The position numbers and the translations under genes are program-made. From Turritopsis dohrnii (Eukaryota; Cnidaria; Hydrozoa; Anthoathecata; Oceaniidae): a stretch of DNA of 64,000 nt. The first letter of the stretch is position 1; each line of letters starts with the position of its first letter. A model generated the notes under the pieces. The model made no database searches. It saw only the letters and a list, made by a program, of their open reading frames with translations, and had not been told where the DNA came from. The stretch is from NCBI GenBank assembly GCA_027922465.2, contig BQMF02000233.1, forward strand, positions 186,001 through 250,000, given 5' to 3'. Shown piece after piece: positions 45,050 through 57,095 of this stretch.

Positions 45050-46690
45050 TAAGTGTCGGAATGAATAGGTACATGGAGTTCTTCGTTTAACATGTAATTC
45101 TTCGTTTTTAATGGTATGTTTTTAGCAGTGGTCTTTAGGTTCATCATGTGAGATATTCTTTAGTTTGACGATCGTTGAATTGATGAGGACACCACGGCGG
45201 AGTGCTGAGTATTGGAATGAATGAATACATGGAGTTCTTCGTTTAACATGTAATTCTTTGTTTTTAATGATGTATTTTAGCAGTAAGTCTACAGCTTCGT
45301 CATATGGGGTATTTTTAAGTTTGATGATCGTTGAATTGATGAGGACACCACGGAGGAGGGGTAAGTGTCGGAATGAATAGGTACATGGAGTTCTTCGTTT
45401 AACATGTAATTCTTCGTTTTTAATGGTATGTTTTTAGCAGTAGGTCTTTAGGTTCATCATGTGAGATATTCTTTAGTTTGACGATCGTTGAATTGACGAG
45501 GACACCACGGCGGAGTGTTGAGTATTGGAATGAATGAATACATGGAATTCTTCGTTTAACATGTAATTCTTCGTTTTTAATGATGTATTTTAGCAGTAAG
45601 TCTACAGTTTCGTCATATTGGGTATTTTTAAGTTAAATGGTCGTTGAATTGATGGTGAATGTTGGAATATATAGATACATTGAGATTTTTTCATTTCATA
45701 TGGAGTTTGTCGTTTTGAATGGTATGTTTTTAGCAGTAGGTCTTTCAGGTTCATCATAATGAGATGTTAATTAGTTTGATGAAAGTTGAATTGATGAAGA
45801 CCACGGAGGAGTGATGAGTATTGAAATGAGTAGATGCATAGGATTCTTCGTTTAATGTGGAAATCTTCGTTTTGAATGATACATTTTATAAATAAAAGCT
45901 CCAGGTTCCTAAGCTGGGGTGTTCTTGAGTTGATTATCGTTGATTTGATGATGGCACCACGGAGGAGTGCTGTGTGTAGGAATTCATGGATGTATGGGAT
46001 AATTTGAATATTTTCATGGAATTCAGAGTTGATTCGAACATGAGTAATTGGAACGTGTGTGAGCGAGTCCGAAGGTTCGTCATATATGGGGTATTTTTAA
46101 GTATGATGATCGTTGAATTGATGAGGACGCCACGGGGGAGTGGTGAGTATTGAAATGAATGGATGCATGGATTTTTTCGTTTTGCATGGAATTCTTTGTT
46201 TTTAATGATGTATTTTTGGCAGTAGGTCTACAGGTTCGTCATATATGGGGTATTTGTAAGTTTGATGATCGTTGAACTGATGAGGACACCCCGGAGGAGT
46301 GGTGAGTATTAGAATAATGAGTGGACGCATGGGACTCTTCGTTTGACTTGAAATTCTTCGTTTTTAATGATGTATTTTTATCAGTAGGTATTCATGTTCA
46401 TCAGATGGGATATTCTTTAGTTTGATGATCGTTGGATTGATGATCGGTCGATTGATGAGGGCACCACGGAGGAGTGGTGAGTATTGGAATGAATGGATGC
46501 ATGGGATTCTTCGTTTAATGTGGAAATATTCTTCGTTTAATGTGGAAATATACGTTTTTAATGATACATTTTATGAATATTGGCCATAAGTCTTAGGTTC
46601 CTTGAGTTGATGGTCGTTGTTTTGATGAAGAAGGCACCACGGAGGAGGGGTGTGTGTTGGAATAAATGGATACATGGAATACTTCAAATA
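45050..46690 (+). repeat. Block of about ten 157 bp subrepeats inside the satellite unit
   Basis: The consensus runs GATGATCGTTGAATTGATGA, then GGACACCACGGAGGAGTG, TGAATGGATGCATGG, TTCTTCGTTTAACATG, TTTTTAATGATGTATTTTAG and CAGTAGGTCTACAGGTTCGT. The GACACCACGG box occurs near 45186, 45342, 45500, 45800, 45953, 46125, 46283, 46462 and 46633, so the basic period is 155-175 bp with some copies decayed. The block recurs at about 48800-50440, and partly at 52550-53318. It is a higher-order repeat: diverged short units inside an almost invariant long unit. Confidence 0.8.
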
Positions 46691-47131
46691 CTTTGATGGA
46701 ATTCGAAATGGATTCGAACTTGAGTTGTGGAACGTGTGTAATTATTAAAAAAGTTTTTTATGAAAAACGTTTTTTATGAAAAGTTATTTTTATGAAGTAT
46801 ATATAATATTTATGAACTGTAGGATTTGTGTATCGTGAAAAGTAAATGACTTAGTTAGGGGGGACTCCGGGGAAAAATTATAGTATGTGTGTGATGTACT
46901 GTAATTAAAAGTCGTGGTAACGTCGAGCCGCGTGTATATCGGGATGTGTTAATGTATATGTAGGGATCGCTGACAAAACAAAAACGAGAAAAAGAAGAAA
47001 CCTGCAGGTGTTGTGTATATGTGGAAGGAGTATTTCTTATAGTCAGAAGCTGGTGTATGTGCGTTATTGAATGTTTTTTAATCCCTTACAGTGCCCTGGG
47101 AAGAGATGCTCGACTGCGATATAATCATTTC

Positions 47132-50100
47132 TGTTATTATTTTTCGAGAGTGGTGTTGCAGCATAAGCAGTGACTGACTTAGAGAGAAAGTGTGGATTAG
47201 GTGAACTGTGTATAAATTACAGGGTGTGAAGTGAAAATTAGTCTCACAGATAGGAAGCGTGGAGAGTCGTGGTGTTGTGTTGGTGCAGGGAGTGTGGTGC
47301 AATATAAGTGTATAGTGGGGTGCATTGTCCTGTTCTTGTGTCCTTGTCAATGGTGATTTGTTACAGTGTGACGTACAAGGTAGATGTGTCGTTTATTAGT
47401 AAATTAGAAACTATATTGTCAAATTAGAAATTATAATAATGTGCAATAAAAGAAATGTGCAATAAAATGAGAGAAGTCTTTCATAGTATGTACAGGGATG
47501 TGTCGAAAAAAGCGCGTGTATGAGTTTGCCAAGACAAAGGCAGAATTGTGGGTCCTTCATCAGGAGCTGACACCTACATTTGCACAATGTCAGTTCGTTT
47601 CTGGTGACCTATGGTACCACGGTCTATCAGCTCTACGAACTACTCATACTTTTGGCAGGGGTTCCTGTATATACTATGGGTGACTTGGGAGGACTGGGAG
47701 ACGAGTGATTGAATTAAAAACTTACGTTTAGGTTGCGATACTTTTTGCGTCTGCACTTTCGGAAGATTTTATCTTTTTGTTTTGTTTATTGTTGATATTG
47801 CGGTGTCTATGGTGTGAAGTTCGAATGACGTTCGATTTGGATTCTATTGACGTAATCTTTGTGATAAAAATGGTGGTTCGATTTGGATTTTATTGACGTG
47901 ATTGTTTAAATGAAAATGTTGGTTGTGCGATGCAAGGGTGTGGCGGAAGCGTGTGCGTATTTTGGGGACATTGTTGTGTATGTGGACGTTGAAGGCATGT
48001 GTGTATTTATAGATGTAAAGGGCGTGTGTGTCATTATTGTTTTGTGTGTGAATATTGTTTTGTTTTGTGCGTAAAATGGAGTGGTTTTTGTGGAGTTGTG
48101 ATGGTTGTTGCTAATATATATTAGTCAGTGTTGTATGTTTGGTGTTTCTGTTATGTGCATTTGCTTCAAATCGACATACTTGGTGTTGTTATATGCGTGT
48201 GCTTTGTTTTGAGACGGCGTGGGAAGTAGCGTGTGTATTGGTGTCTGTTTGTGCTGTGATTGTATGCTTTCTTTTGGTGTTGATGCATTCCTGCGTGTCT
48301 GTGCATTTCTTTGAATTCTTTGGTTGTAATGATGAAGTGCATGTATTTGTGTTTGTATTTTCCTGACAACTGTCAGGGTGTTGTTGTGTCTTAATCGGAT
48401 GTTCATGCTTTGAAATTCCTTTGGTGATTGTATTGGTGATTGTATTGGTGATTTTATTGGTGATTGCATTGGTGTAAGGAGTGGCGTAGGTGTAGCGTCT
48501 ATATGAACTTTCGTGAATGTGAATTGAAGGTCGGTGGATGAAGATATCTGAATGGCGTTCTATGAGTTGTTCATATTTATCTATATGTGAAGAAGAATTA
48601 TTAATTATTTCATGATGCAATGTGTTCATTAATTTGATGCCATCGTCGTTTTGTGTGCTTCTTGTTCTTATAGTGCCGTTTATGTAGATGCTTGCTCCGT
48701 TGTAAATGCCATGATAGTACCATTGTGCGTTTTTTTGTGGAGAGGTTATTGCATATCCATTTGGTTTGGTGATATCGTTTGTTGATTTTGTTTTTTTCGT
48801 AAGTGTCGGAATGAATAGGTACATGGAGTTCTTCGTTTAACATGTAATTCTTCGTTTTTAATGGTATGTTTTTAGCAGTGGTCTTTAGGTTCATCATGTG
48901 AGATATTCTTTAGTTTGACGATCGTTGAATTGATGAGGACACCACGGCGGAGTGCTGAGTATTGGAATGAATGAATACATGGAGTTCTTCGTTTAACATG
49001 TAATTCTTTGTTTTTAATGATGTATTTTAGCAGTAAGTCTACAGCTTCGTCATATGGGGTATTTTTAAGTTTGATGATCGTTGAATTGATGAGGACACCA
49101 CGGAGGAGGGGTAAGTGTCGGAATGAATAGGTACATGGAGTTCTTCGTTTAACATGTAATTCTTCGTTTTTAATGGTATGTTTTTAGCAGTAGGTCTTTA
49201 GGTTCATCATGTGAGATATTCTTTAGTTTGACGATCGTTGAATTGACGAGGACACCACGGCGGAGTGTTGAGTATTGGAATGAATGAATACATGGAATTC
49301 TTCGTTTAACATGTAATTCTTCGTTTTTAATGATGTATTTTAGCAGTAAGTCTACAGTTTCGTCATATTGGGTATTTTTAAGTTAAATGGTCGTTGAATT
49401 GATGGTGAATGTTGGAATATATAGATACATTGAGATTTTTTCATTTCATATGGAGTTTGTCGTTTTGAATGGTATGTTTTTAGCAGTAGGTCTTTCAGGT
49501 TCATCATAATGAGATGTTAATTAGTTTGATGAAAGTTGAATTGATGAAGACCACGGAGGAGTGATGAGTATTGAAATGAGTAGATGCATAGGATTCTTCG
49601 TTTAATGTGGAAATCTTCGTTTTGAATGATACATTTTATAAATAAAAGCTCCAGGTTCCTAAGCTGGGGTGTTCTTGAGTTGATTATCGTTGATTTGATG
49701 ATGGCACCACGGAGGAGTGCTGTGTGTAGGAATTCATGGATGTATGGGATAATTTGAATATTTTCATGGAATTCAGAGTTGATTCGAACATGAGTAATTG
49801 GAACGTGTGTGAGCGAGTCCGAAGGTTCGTCATATATGGGGTATTTTTAAGTATGATGATCGTTGAATTGATGAGGACGCCACGGGGGAGTGGTGAGTAT
49901 TGAAATGAATGGATGCATGGATTTTTTCGTTTTGCATGGAATTCTTTGTTTTTAATGATGTATTTTTGGCAGTAGGTCTACAGGTTCGTCATATATGGGG
50001 TATTTGTAAGTTTGATGATCGTTGAACTGATGAGGACACCCCGGAGGAGTGGTGAGTATTAGAATAATGAGTGGACGCATGGGACTCTTCGTTTGACTTG

Positions 50101-50881
50101 AAATTCTTCGTTTTTAATGATGTATTTTTATCAGTAGGTATTCATGTTCATCAGATGGGATATTCTTTAGTTTGATGATCGTTGGATTGATGATCGGTCG
50201 ATTGATGAGGGCACCACGGAGGAGTGGTGAGTATTGGAATGAATGGATGCATGGGATTCTTCGTTTAATGTGGAAATATTCTTCGTTTAATGTGGAAATA
50301 TACGTTTTTAATGATACATTTTATGAATATTGGCCATAAGTCTTAGGTTCCTTGAGTTGATGGTCGTTGTTTTGATGAAGAAGGCACCACGGAGGAGGGG
50401 TGTGTGTTGGAATAAATGGATACATGGAATACTTCAAATACTTTGATGGAATTCGAAATGGATTCGAACTTGAGTTGTGGAACGTGTGTAATTATTAAAA
50501 AAGTTTTTTATGAAAAACGTTTTTTATGAAAAGTTATTTTTATGAAGTATATATAATATTTATGAACTGTAGGATTTGTGTATCGTGAAAAGTAAATGAC
50601 TTAGTTAGGGGGGACTCCGGGGAAAAATTATAGTATGTGTGTGATGTACTGTAATTAAAAGTCGTGGTAACGTCGAGCCGCGTGTATATCGGGATGTGTT
50701 AATGTATATGTAGGGATCGCTGACAAAACAAAAACGAGAAAAAGAAGAAACCTGCAGGTGTTGTGTATATGTGGAAGGAGTATTTCTTATAGTCAGAAGC
50801 TGGTGTATGTGCGTTATTGAATGTTTTTTAATCCCTTACAGTGCCCTGGGAAGAGATGCTCGACTGCGATATAATCATTTC
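47132..50881 (+). repeat. Satellite unit 2 (3,750 bp)
   Basis: Second full unit, exactly 3,750 bp after the first. I found no difference from unit 1 in the stretches I compared, including rare irregularities such as TTTAGCAGTGGTC in the first subrepeat. Near identity over 3.7 kb implies very recent amplification or ongoing homogenisation, or an assembly duplication. Confidence 0.85.
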
Positions 50882-53318
50882 TGTTATTATTTTTCGAGAG
50901 TGGTGTTGCAGCATAAGCAGTGACTGACTTAGAGAGAAAGTGTGGATTAGGTGAACTGTGTATAAATTACAGGGTGTGAAGTGAAAATTAGTCTCACAGA
51001 TAGGAAGCGTGGAGAGTCGTGGTGTTGTGTTGGTGCAGGGAGTGTGGTGCAATATAAGTGTATAGTGGGGTGCATTGTCCTGTTCTTGTGTCCTTGTCAA
51101 TGGTGATTTGTTACAGTGTGACGTACAAGGTAGATGTGTCGTTTATTAGTAAATTAGAAACTATATTGTCAAATTAGAAATTATAATAATGTGCAATAAA
51201 AGAAATGTGCAATAAAATGAGAGAAGTCTTTCATAGTATGTACAGGGATGTGTCGAAAAAAGCGCGTGTATGAGTTTGCCAAGACAAAGGCAGAATTGTG
51301 GGTCCTTCATCAGGAGCTGACACCTACATTTGCACAATGTCAGTTCGTTTCTGGTGACCTATGGTACCACGGTCTATCAGCTCTACGAACTACTCATACT
51401 TTTGGCAGGGGTTCCTGTATATACTATGGGTGACTTGGGAGGACTGGGAGACGAGTGATTGAATTAAAAACTTACGTTTAGGTTGCGATACTTTTTGCGT
51501 CTGCACTTTCGGAAGATTTTATCTTTTTGTTTTGTTTATTGTTGATATTGCGGTGTCTATGGTGTGAAGTTCGAATGACGTTCGATTTGGATTCTATTGA
51601 CGTAATCTTTGTGATAAAAATGGTGGTTCGATTTGGATTTTATTGACGTGATTGTTTAAATGAAAATGTTGGTTGTGCGATGCAAGGGTGTGGCGGAAGC
51701 GTGTGCGTATTTTGGGGACATTGTTGTGTATGTGGACGTTGAAGGCATGTGTGTATTTATAGATGTAAAGGGCGTGTGTGTCATTATTGTTTTGTGTGTG
51801 AATATTGTTTTGTTTTGTGCGTAAAATGGAGTGGTTTTTGTGGAGTTGTGATGGTTGTTGCTAATATATATTAGTCAGTGTTGTATGTTTGGTGTTTCTG
51901 TTATGTGCATTTGCTTCAAATCGACATACTTGGTGTTGTTATATGCGTGTGCTTTGTTTTGAGACGGCGTGGGAAGTAGCGTGTGTATTGGTGTCTGTTT
52001 GTGCTGTGATTGTATGCTTTCTTTTGGTGTTGATGCATTCCTGCGTGTCTGTGCATTTCTTTGAATTCTTTGGTTGTAATGATGAAGTGCATGTATTTGT
52101 GTTTGTATTTTCCTGACAACTGTCAGGGTGTTGTTGTGTCTTAATCGGATGTTCATGCTTTGAAATTCCTTTGGTGATTGTATTGGTGATTGTATTGGTG
52201 ATTTTATTGGTGATTGCATTGGTGTAAGGAGTGGCGTAGGTGTAGCGTCTATATGAACTTTCGTGAATGTGAATTGAAGGTCGGTGGATGAAGATATCTG
52301 AATGGCGTTCTATGAGTTGTTCATATTTATCTATATGTGAAGAAGAATTATTAATTATTTCATGATGCAATGTGTTCATTAATTTGATGCCATCGTCGTT
52401 TTGTGTGCTTCTTGTTCTTATAGTGCCGTTTATGTAGATGCTTGCTCCGTTGTAAATGCCATGATAGTACCATTGTGCGTTTTTTTGTGGAGAGGTTATT
52501 GCATATCCATTTGGTTTGGTGATATCGTTTGTTGATTTTGTTTTTTTCGTAAGTGTCGGAATGAATAGGTACATGGAGTTCTTCGTTTAACATGTAATTC
52601 TTCGTTTTTAATGGTATGTTTTTAGCAGTGGTCTTTAGGTTCATCATGTGAGATATTCTTTAGTTTGACGATCGTTGAATTGATGAGGACACCACGGCGG
52701 AGTGCTGAGTATTGGAATGAATGAATACATGGAGTTCTTCGTTTAACATGTAATTCTTTGTTTTTAATGATGTATTTTAGCAGTAAGTCTACAGCTTCGT
52801 CATATGGGGTATTTTTAAGTTTGATGATCGTTGAATTGATGAGGACACCACGGAGGAGGGGTAAGTGTCGGAATGAATAGGTACATGGAGTTCTTCGTTT
52901 AACATGTAATTCTTCGTTTTTAATGGTATGTTTTTAGCAGTAGGTCTTTAGGTTCATCATGTGAGATATTCTTTAGTTTGACGATCGTTGAATTGACGAG
53001 GACACCACGGCGGAGTGTTGAGTATTGGAATGAATGAATACATGGAATTCTTCGTTTAACATGTAATTCTTCGTTTTTAATGATGTATTTTAGCAGTAAG
53101 TCTACAGTTTCGTCATATTGGGTATTTTTAAGTTAAATGGTCGTTGAATTGATGGTGAATGTTGGAATATATAGATACATTGAGATTTTTTCATTTCATA
53201 TGGAGTTTGTCGTTTTGAATGGTATGTTTTTAGCAGTAGGTCTTTCAGGTTCATCATAATGAGATGTTAATTAGTTTGATGAAAGTTGAATTGATGAAGA
53301 CCACGGAGGAGTGATGAG
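50882..53318 (+). repeat. Satellite unit 3, incomplete (2,437 bp)
   Basis: Third unit, cut off within the fifth or sixth subrepeat at GGAGGAGTGATGAG (equivalent to position 45818 of unit 1) and followed at once by the right 79 bp direct repeat of the carrier. Confidence 0.85.
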
Positions 53319-53394
53319 AAAGAGAATTTCATTTTTGTTTTCTACCTATTTGATTCTTTAACAGTGAGTTACTCATCAATAATTACACAATTTT
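53317..53394 (+). repeat. Right 79 bp direct repeat bordering the array
   Basis: Counterpart of 43303-43381, with changes such as TACC for TATC and AGTGAG for AGTGGG. The several differences show that the pair is older than the array units, which do not differ visibly. Confidence 0.8.
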
Positions 53395-53758
53395 CTGGTT
53401 GTGTCTTCTTACTCTTCTTGCTACCACCCAAAAACATTTCACGAATGTCGGAGAATATCGACATTCGGAGTGGGAAGAAATGAATGACTCGCTTTAAAAT
53501 GAACTAAGACAATCTTTACTTTATTTCTATTTACATTTCGATAGTTTTTTTGCAAGAAAGTTAAGAATTGTTAAAATAATTCAAAAAAAATTTCTTCATT
53601 CATTGTCATTCGCGAAAATCTTTCCCCCCGAAAGTAAAGTTTTTGGAGGATTCGCGAAAGTTTTATTAGTAAAATTTATTCTAAAATTGTTATTCGCGAA
53701 AGTTAAATTCGCGAAATTTCGCGATTTTCCATTCTCGCGAAACTTTCTGCCCTTAAAG

Positions 53759-53896
53759 TATGGCCACGCAAAACCTGAATACCTGTTACTACTCACAAAA
53801 AGATTAGAGCGAGATCTACGAAAATATTATCAAATCGGTCCAAATCTTGGACTTGAAAATGAACAAAATGCATATGTAAACAAAGCTAGTAATTAA
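53759..53896 (+). pseudogene. LINE reverse transcriptase, 3' part of the split copy
   Basis: The frame YGHAKPEYLLLLTKRLERDL then RKYYQIGPNLGLENEQNAYV continues the LINE RT that breaks at 43078. In related LINEs the segment after the YADD box reads very similarly, with NIYGHAKP directly behind the catalytic aspartates. It ends at TAA 53894-53896. Confidence 0.7.
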
Positions 53897-55689
53897 CCAA
53901 AAACACTTGTTGGGGAAATGATTAAAACTTAATTTCCACATTCAAAATGTTGAATTGGATTTTTGTCAGATGTTCTCATATTTGGCTGCAAATAAAGTTG
54001 AAGTACAAAGACGTGAAAAAATTACTTGGTAAGAGTGAAATCATATTTTCGTGACAAGAATCTTTGTTTACTTTTTGTGTTCGTAATAAGGAACATTGAC
54101 GGTACGAGTAATATACAAAATGTTCAACATGAAAGTTTTGTCGTAAAGTGTGAATACGCTGACTTTCTGGTATGGTACGTGTTCTTAAGAGATAATGAGT
54201 TTTGGCAAACAGAATATGGAAGGGTTTCATTCTGCCAGAGTTACTGACCAATCGAGCAAGAACAACTTATTGCTAAAGTAAAACAACTGGTGACTTTGAT
54301 CATATGGCTGTGATTGGTTTCATGGCAAGTGTTTGGGCCTAAAACAATTTCTTGCAGCGAAAAATTGGTATTGCCCTTTATGTCGAAATGTGATCAACCA
54401 AGCATAGAGTTAAAAGTAAAAAATCGATCAAGTAATAAAGAGAAGAATTTGACTATATGTATATATGTATTCTGTATGTATGTACACGTTTTTATATCAT
54501 AAGAGAAAAGTGTCTAAGAAAGGCTCAAACGGCCAAAATCTTAAGTAAATTACAAGAAAACCGTAAGGCTCGAGTTACAAAGTTCATATTTCTTGTGTGC
54601 CAAAAATATACATTATCCTATTCTTTGTAAGATGTTTGTTGTGCTAGAGATCAAACTTTCATTCAATATTGCAAAGTTAAAAATATAGAGTAACTAGCCA
54701 GTTTATGCCAGTAAAAGTTAAGAAAATCTAACCTAATTTCCTGGAAAGTTTAAGAAAATTGAGGCTCAGTTAAATACGTGACTTTCTTTCAAAAAAATGT
54801 GTATATTAACACGATTGATGTTATAATATATGTCATTCCTCATAAGCAATACTTGTATCCATATATTTATTAGTGGTGCACAGACTATATAATATTTTAT
54901 CAAAGCTTAACAAGTTTTATATTTCATACCTCAGATAATGTTTATAGGTAAAATCCCTTTTAGGATTGTGTAGCAATTTCGAATAAGTCCAATTACCCTC
55001 TTTATGTTAATAAGGACGGATGAAATGTTTCTAAATCATTCTACATCCTTAGGTGGCATTTGGTTCTTATCCTTTGTAAATGATGAGATGATTAACTCAG
55101 TTGAACAGCATGCTGTAGAATCACTGTCTAAAGTGACCACAATCTACAAGGATCTAGTCATACTTTCTAAAGTGACCACAATCTACAAGGATTTGGTCAT
55201 ACGACATGTGGTATTTCCCAATTTCTCAGACTTTACATCTGAAACTCTACCTACCAGGCTTGTGAGATAAAGTTTACTTGAACAAGTGTATTACAGGATA
55301 TGAGTATTTTGTGTGTTTTGTATTGGCTGTAACATTTGGCTCTTGCTTTTAAAAAACGTGGAGCTTCTATGAAGATCTCCGAACAGTCAATAATGCCCTT
55401 TCCTTAAAAAGTGGTGGTATTAACTGATGGATTCTGTCTCAGTCATTAAATTTCACCAAAAAAATTCAACTTATCATGTATTCTGTTTATCCACTTTTTC
55501 AGAATACCGCCAGTAAATACTGTACTCCTTGGCTTGCTTTTTTACATATGCTAATACGTCAATTGAAATATTCCATCGTTATTTGATTAGGGTAAGATCA
55601 ATTGTTCACACAAAGAAATACTGTCTTTTATTTCAATCAAGGATCCCTTCAGTTCAGTATTTCCCCCAATCCACACGCCAGTAAATGCC
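53897..55689. other. Intergenic stretch
   Basis: No gene is recognised. At 55127-55198 a 36 bp segment (TCTAAAGTGACCACAATCTA and onward) is duplicated in tandem inside an 88-codon plus-strand frame (55004-55270). The duplication keeps the frame (SKVTTIYKDLVI twice), but the frame has no family features. Confidence 0.4.
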
Positions 55690-56400
55690 TAACATTTTTC
55701 GTTATTCCCTTTGCATGCTATTCATTGAAAAGGGATTCTTTTCCTTCAAACGTTTATTTTCATTTTTAACATACTGTTTTCCCTTTTTAGTTTCAAATTT
55801 TCCTGTTTCAGTGAATGTAGTTCATTCTTCAGTCTCTCCAACACTGGTGATATCAGACAGCTTTTATTTTCCATGCCTGGCAATAGTTCATGATTTTATT
55901 CTTTAGAATCCACAGTTGCAAAGTCAATACCAATTGATTCATTTTAAAATCACAGACATGCACACATGAACTGAAGCTAGCTATGTCATATACGCCATTT
56001 TATGTTCAAGAAACGGAACCTTTGTGAATTCTAAGTTCGAAAAATTTTTGTTTTAAAACAAAAAAATTAACTTAGTAATTTTCTAAGTTCGAAAAAAATA
56101 TGATTTTTTTTCACATAAACTACTAAATGTTAAAAAAATTTAATGGCACTAATACATTTCGGTAGATAGCACTACCGGTGAAACAGAATGTATAGGTCTC
56201 AGTCCTTTTGCGGTTTTACATCAAAATCAATTGGTATTGGTATTGACTTTGCAACTGACGATTCTAAAGAATAATATCATGAACTATTGCCAGGCATGGA
56301 AAATAAAAGCTGTCTGATATCGCCAGTGCTGGAGAGACTGAAGGATGAACTACATTCACTGAAAATTAACAAAATGTTCAAAATGTTCTGTCTGAAGATG
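55690..56400. repeat. Inverted duplication of a coiled-coil coding relic
   Basis: About 150 bp at 55795-55945 and 56228-56375 are inverted copies of each other, separated by about 280 bp. Both arms read as coding on one strand: the left arm (minus) gives SPVLERLKNELHSLKQENLK, the right arm (plus) gives LERLKDELHSLK, each preceded by an ELLPGMENKSCLIS-like stretch with a stop before it. Leucine heptads suggest the coiled coil of a THAP-type transposon protein. Both arms are broken. Confidence 0.55.
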
Positions 56401-57004
56401 AAAACCAATTTTAATTGAATTTCCGCAAATTAGTAAAAACCGTTTTGGTTTCCTTCCATGCTCGGAATAAATTTTTAAAAGAACCACCTAAAGTTGACTG
56501 TTATTATCTTTTTTTTTCCAGCCTGTTACAACCTAATACAAGCCACAAGTTGCACCATCATTAATATGTTTCCCACATTTATGTGCCTTTCCCGAAACTT
56601 ATTACGCAATAGATTTTTCATCATGACATTGAGGCTGGATGTTGTAAAATGTAAACAAACTTTCCCGTGAGTGTGTAGAAAACCCAGGGCATATGTCATA
56701 TGTCACTTTTTTAACTTAATAAAATGTCTTGTGACGTATTTCTTTCTTAATACCAGAAACCTTTTTATAAATAAAAGAGAGACTTTACGCTTCCTCAAAA
56801 ATATGTTTATGGACTTTGTTTTTTAAGTAAAAATTATTTGTAAAAATCGAAGAGAGACAGGTGCATGGTTTGAGAGTTTGTTTTTTATGATTAGTATTTG
56901 TACATTGATACTTAATTTATGCGTTTGATGAAAACAGTCATTTTCTATGTGTCAGAAAGCATTTTCAATCTTCGGAAGACTCGACAATGTTTCTAGTGGG
57001 TATG

Positions 57005-57095
57005 GAAAATATTGTTGTGTGCCTGGTTGTTAAAGTCTGCCAAAGATAATTTATAGCACTGGTATATCATTTAAATACCGAGCAAAGCTAGAACA
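57005..57095 (+). pseudogene. Possible THAP zinc-finger relic
   Basis: Plus-strand ENIVVCLVV/YCCVPGC wording near 57010-57030, then a stop, then GISFKYRAK, resembles the C-x2-4-C start and the SFH box of a THAP DNA-binding domain. The second half is lost. Together with the coiled-coil relics just upstream it may be the remains of one P-element-like transposon. Confidence 0.35.

Larger units (their letters stand above)
43382..47131 (+). repeat. Satellite unit 1 (3,750 bp)
   Basis: First full unit, starting TGTTATTATTTTTCGAGAGT. The plus strand is strikingly rich in G and T. Landmarks in order: a balanced-composition segment with a 61-codon ATG frame (43748-43933); GT-rich sequence; four copies of TTGGTGATTGTA-like 14-mers (44668-44728); a block of about 157 bp subrepeats (about 45050-46690); and a tail with CGTCGAGCCGCG. 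Open frames on the minus strand (up to 211 codons) follow from the A/C-rich composition and show no family motif. Confidence 0.88.
43079..53758. mobile_element. 10.7 kb TIR element carrying a satellite array, TA duplications
   Basis: The left end CTCTAAGGGCAGAAAGTTTC and the complement of the right end CTTTAAGGGCAGAAAGTTTC (both continuing GCG) are 23 bp inverted repeats with one mismatch, flanked by TA (43077-43078 and 53759-53760). Removing the element with one TA joins ...NDTNIY to GHAKPE... of the host LINE in frame, which fixes both borders. Inside are subterminal TTCGCGAAA motifs (43100-43170, 53600-53740), a 12 bp tandem repeat (43215-43262), an (AG)n run, two 79 bp direct repeats and, between them, 9.9 kb of tandem array. 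No transposase frame is visible, so it must have moved in trans. The TA duplication suggests the Tc1/mariner group, though the ends do not start with CAG. Confidence 0.78.

Noticed and set aside
44439..45074. 211-codon minus-strand frame in the satellite unit (also 48189-48824 and 51939-52574)
   Set aside because: Rich in His, Thr, Asn, Ile, Gln and Lys, as expected from the A/C-rich strand, with repeats such as TNTIT; no domain. It is open by composition, not by selection.
46260..46320. Hammerhead ribozyme in the satellite subrepeats (CTGATGA followed by a CACC...GGTG hairpin)
   Set aside because: No GAAA core follows the hairpin and most subrepeats have TTGATGA and unpaired flanks.
45050..46690. 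CRISPR-like array
   Set aside because: Regular spacing of conserved boxes suggested it, but the units are diverged head-to-tail monomers without unique spacers, and this is animal DNA.
43382..53318. Mitochondrial origin of the GT-skewed repeat
   Set aside because: No mitochondrial gene, rRNA or tRNA is recognisable, and the minus-strand frames do not resemble respiratory proteins.
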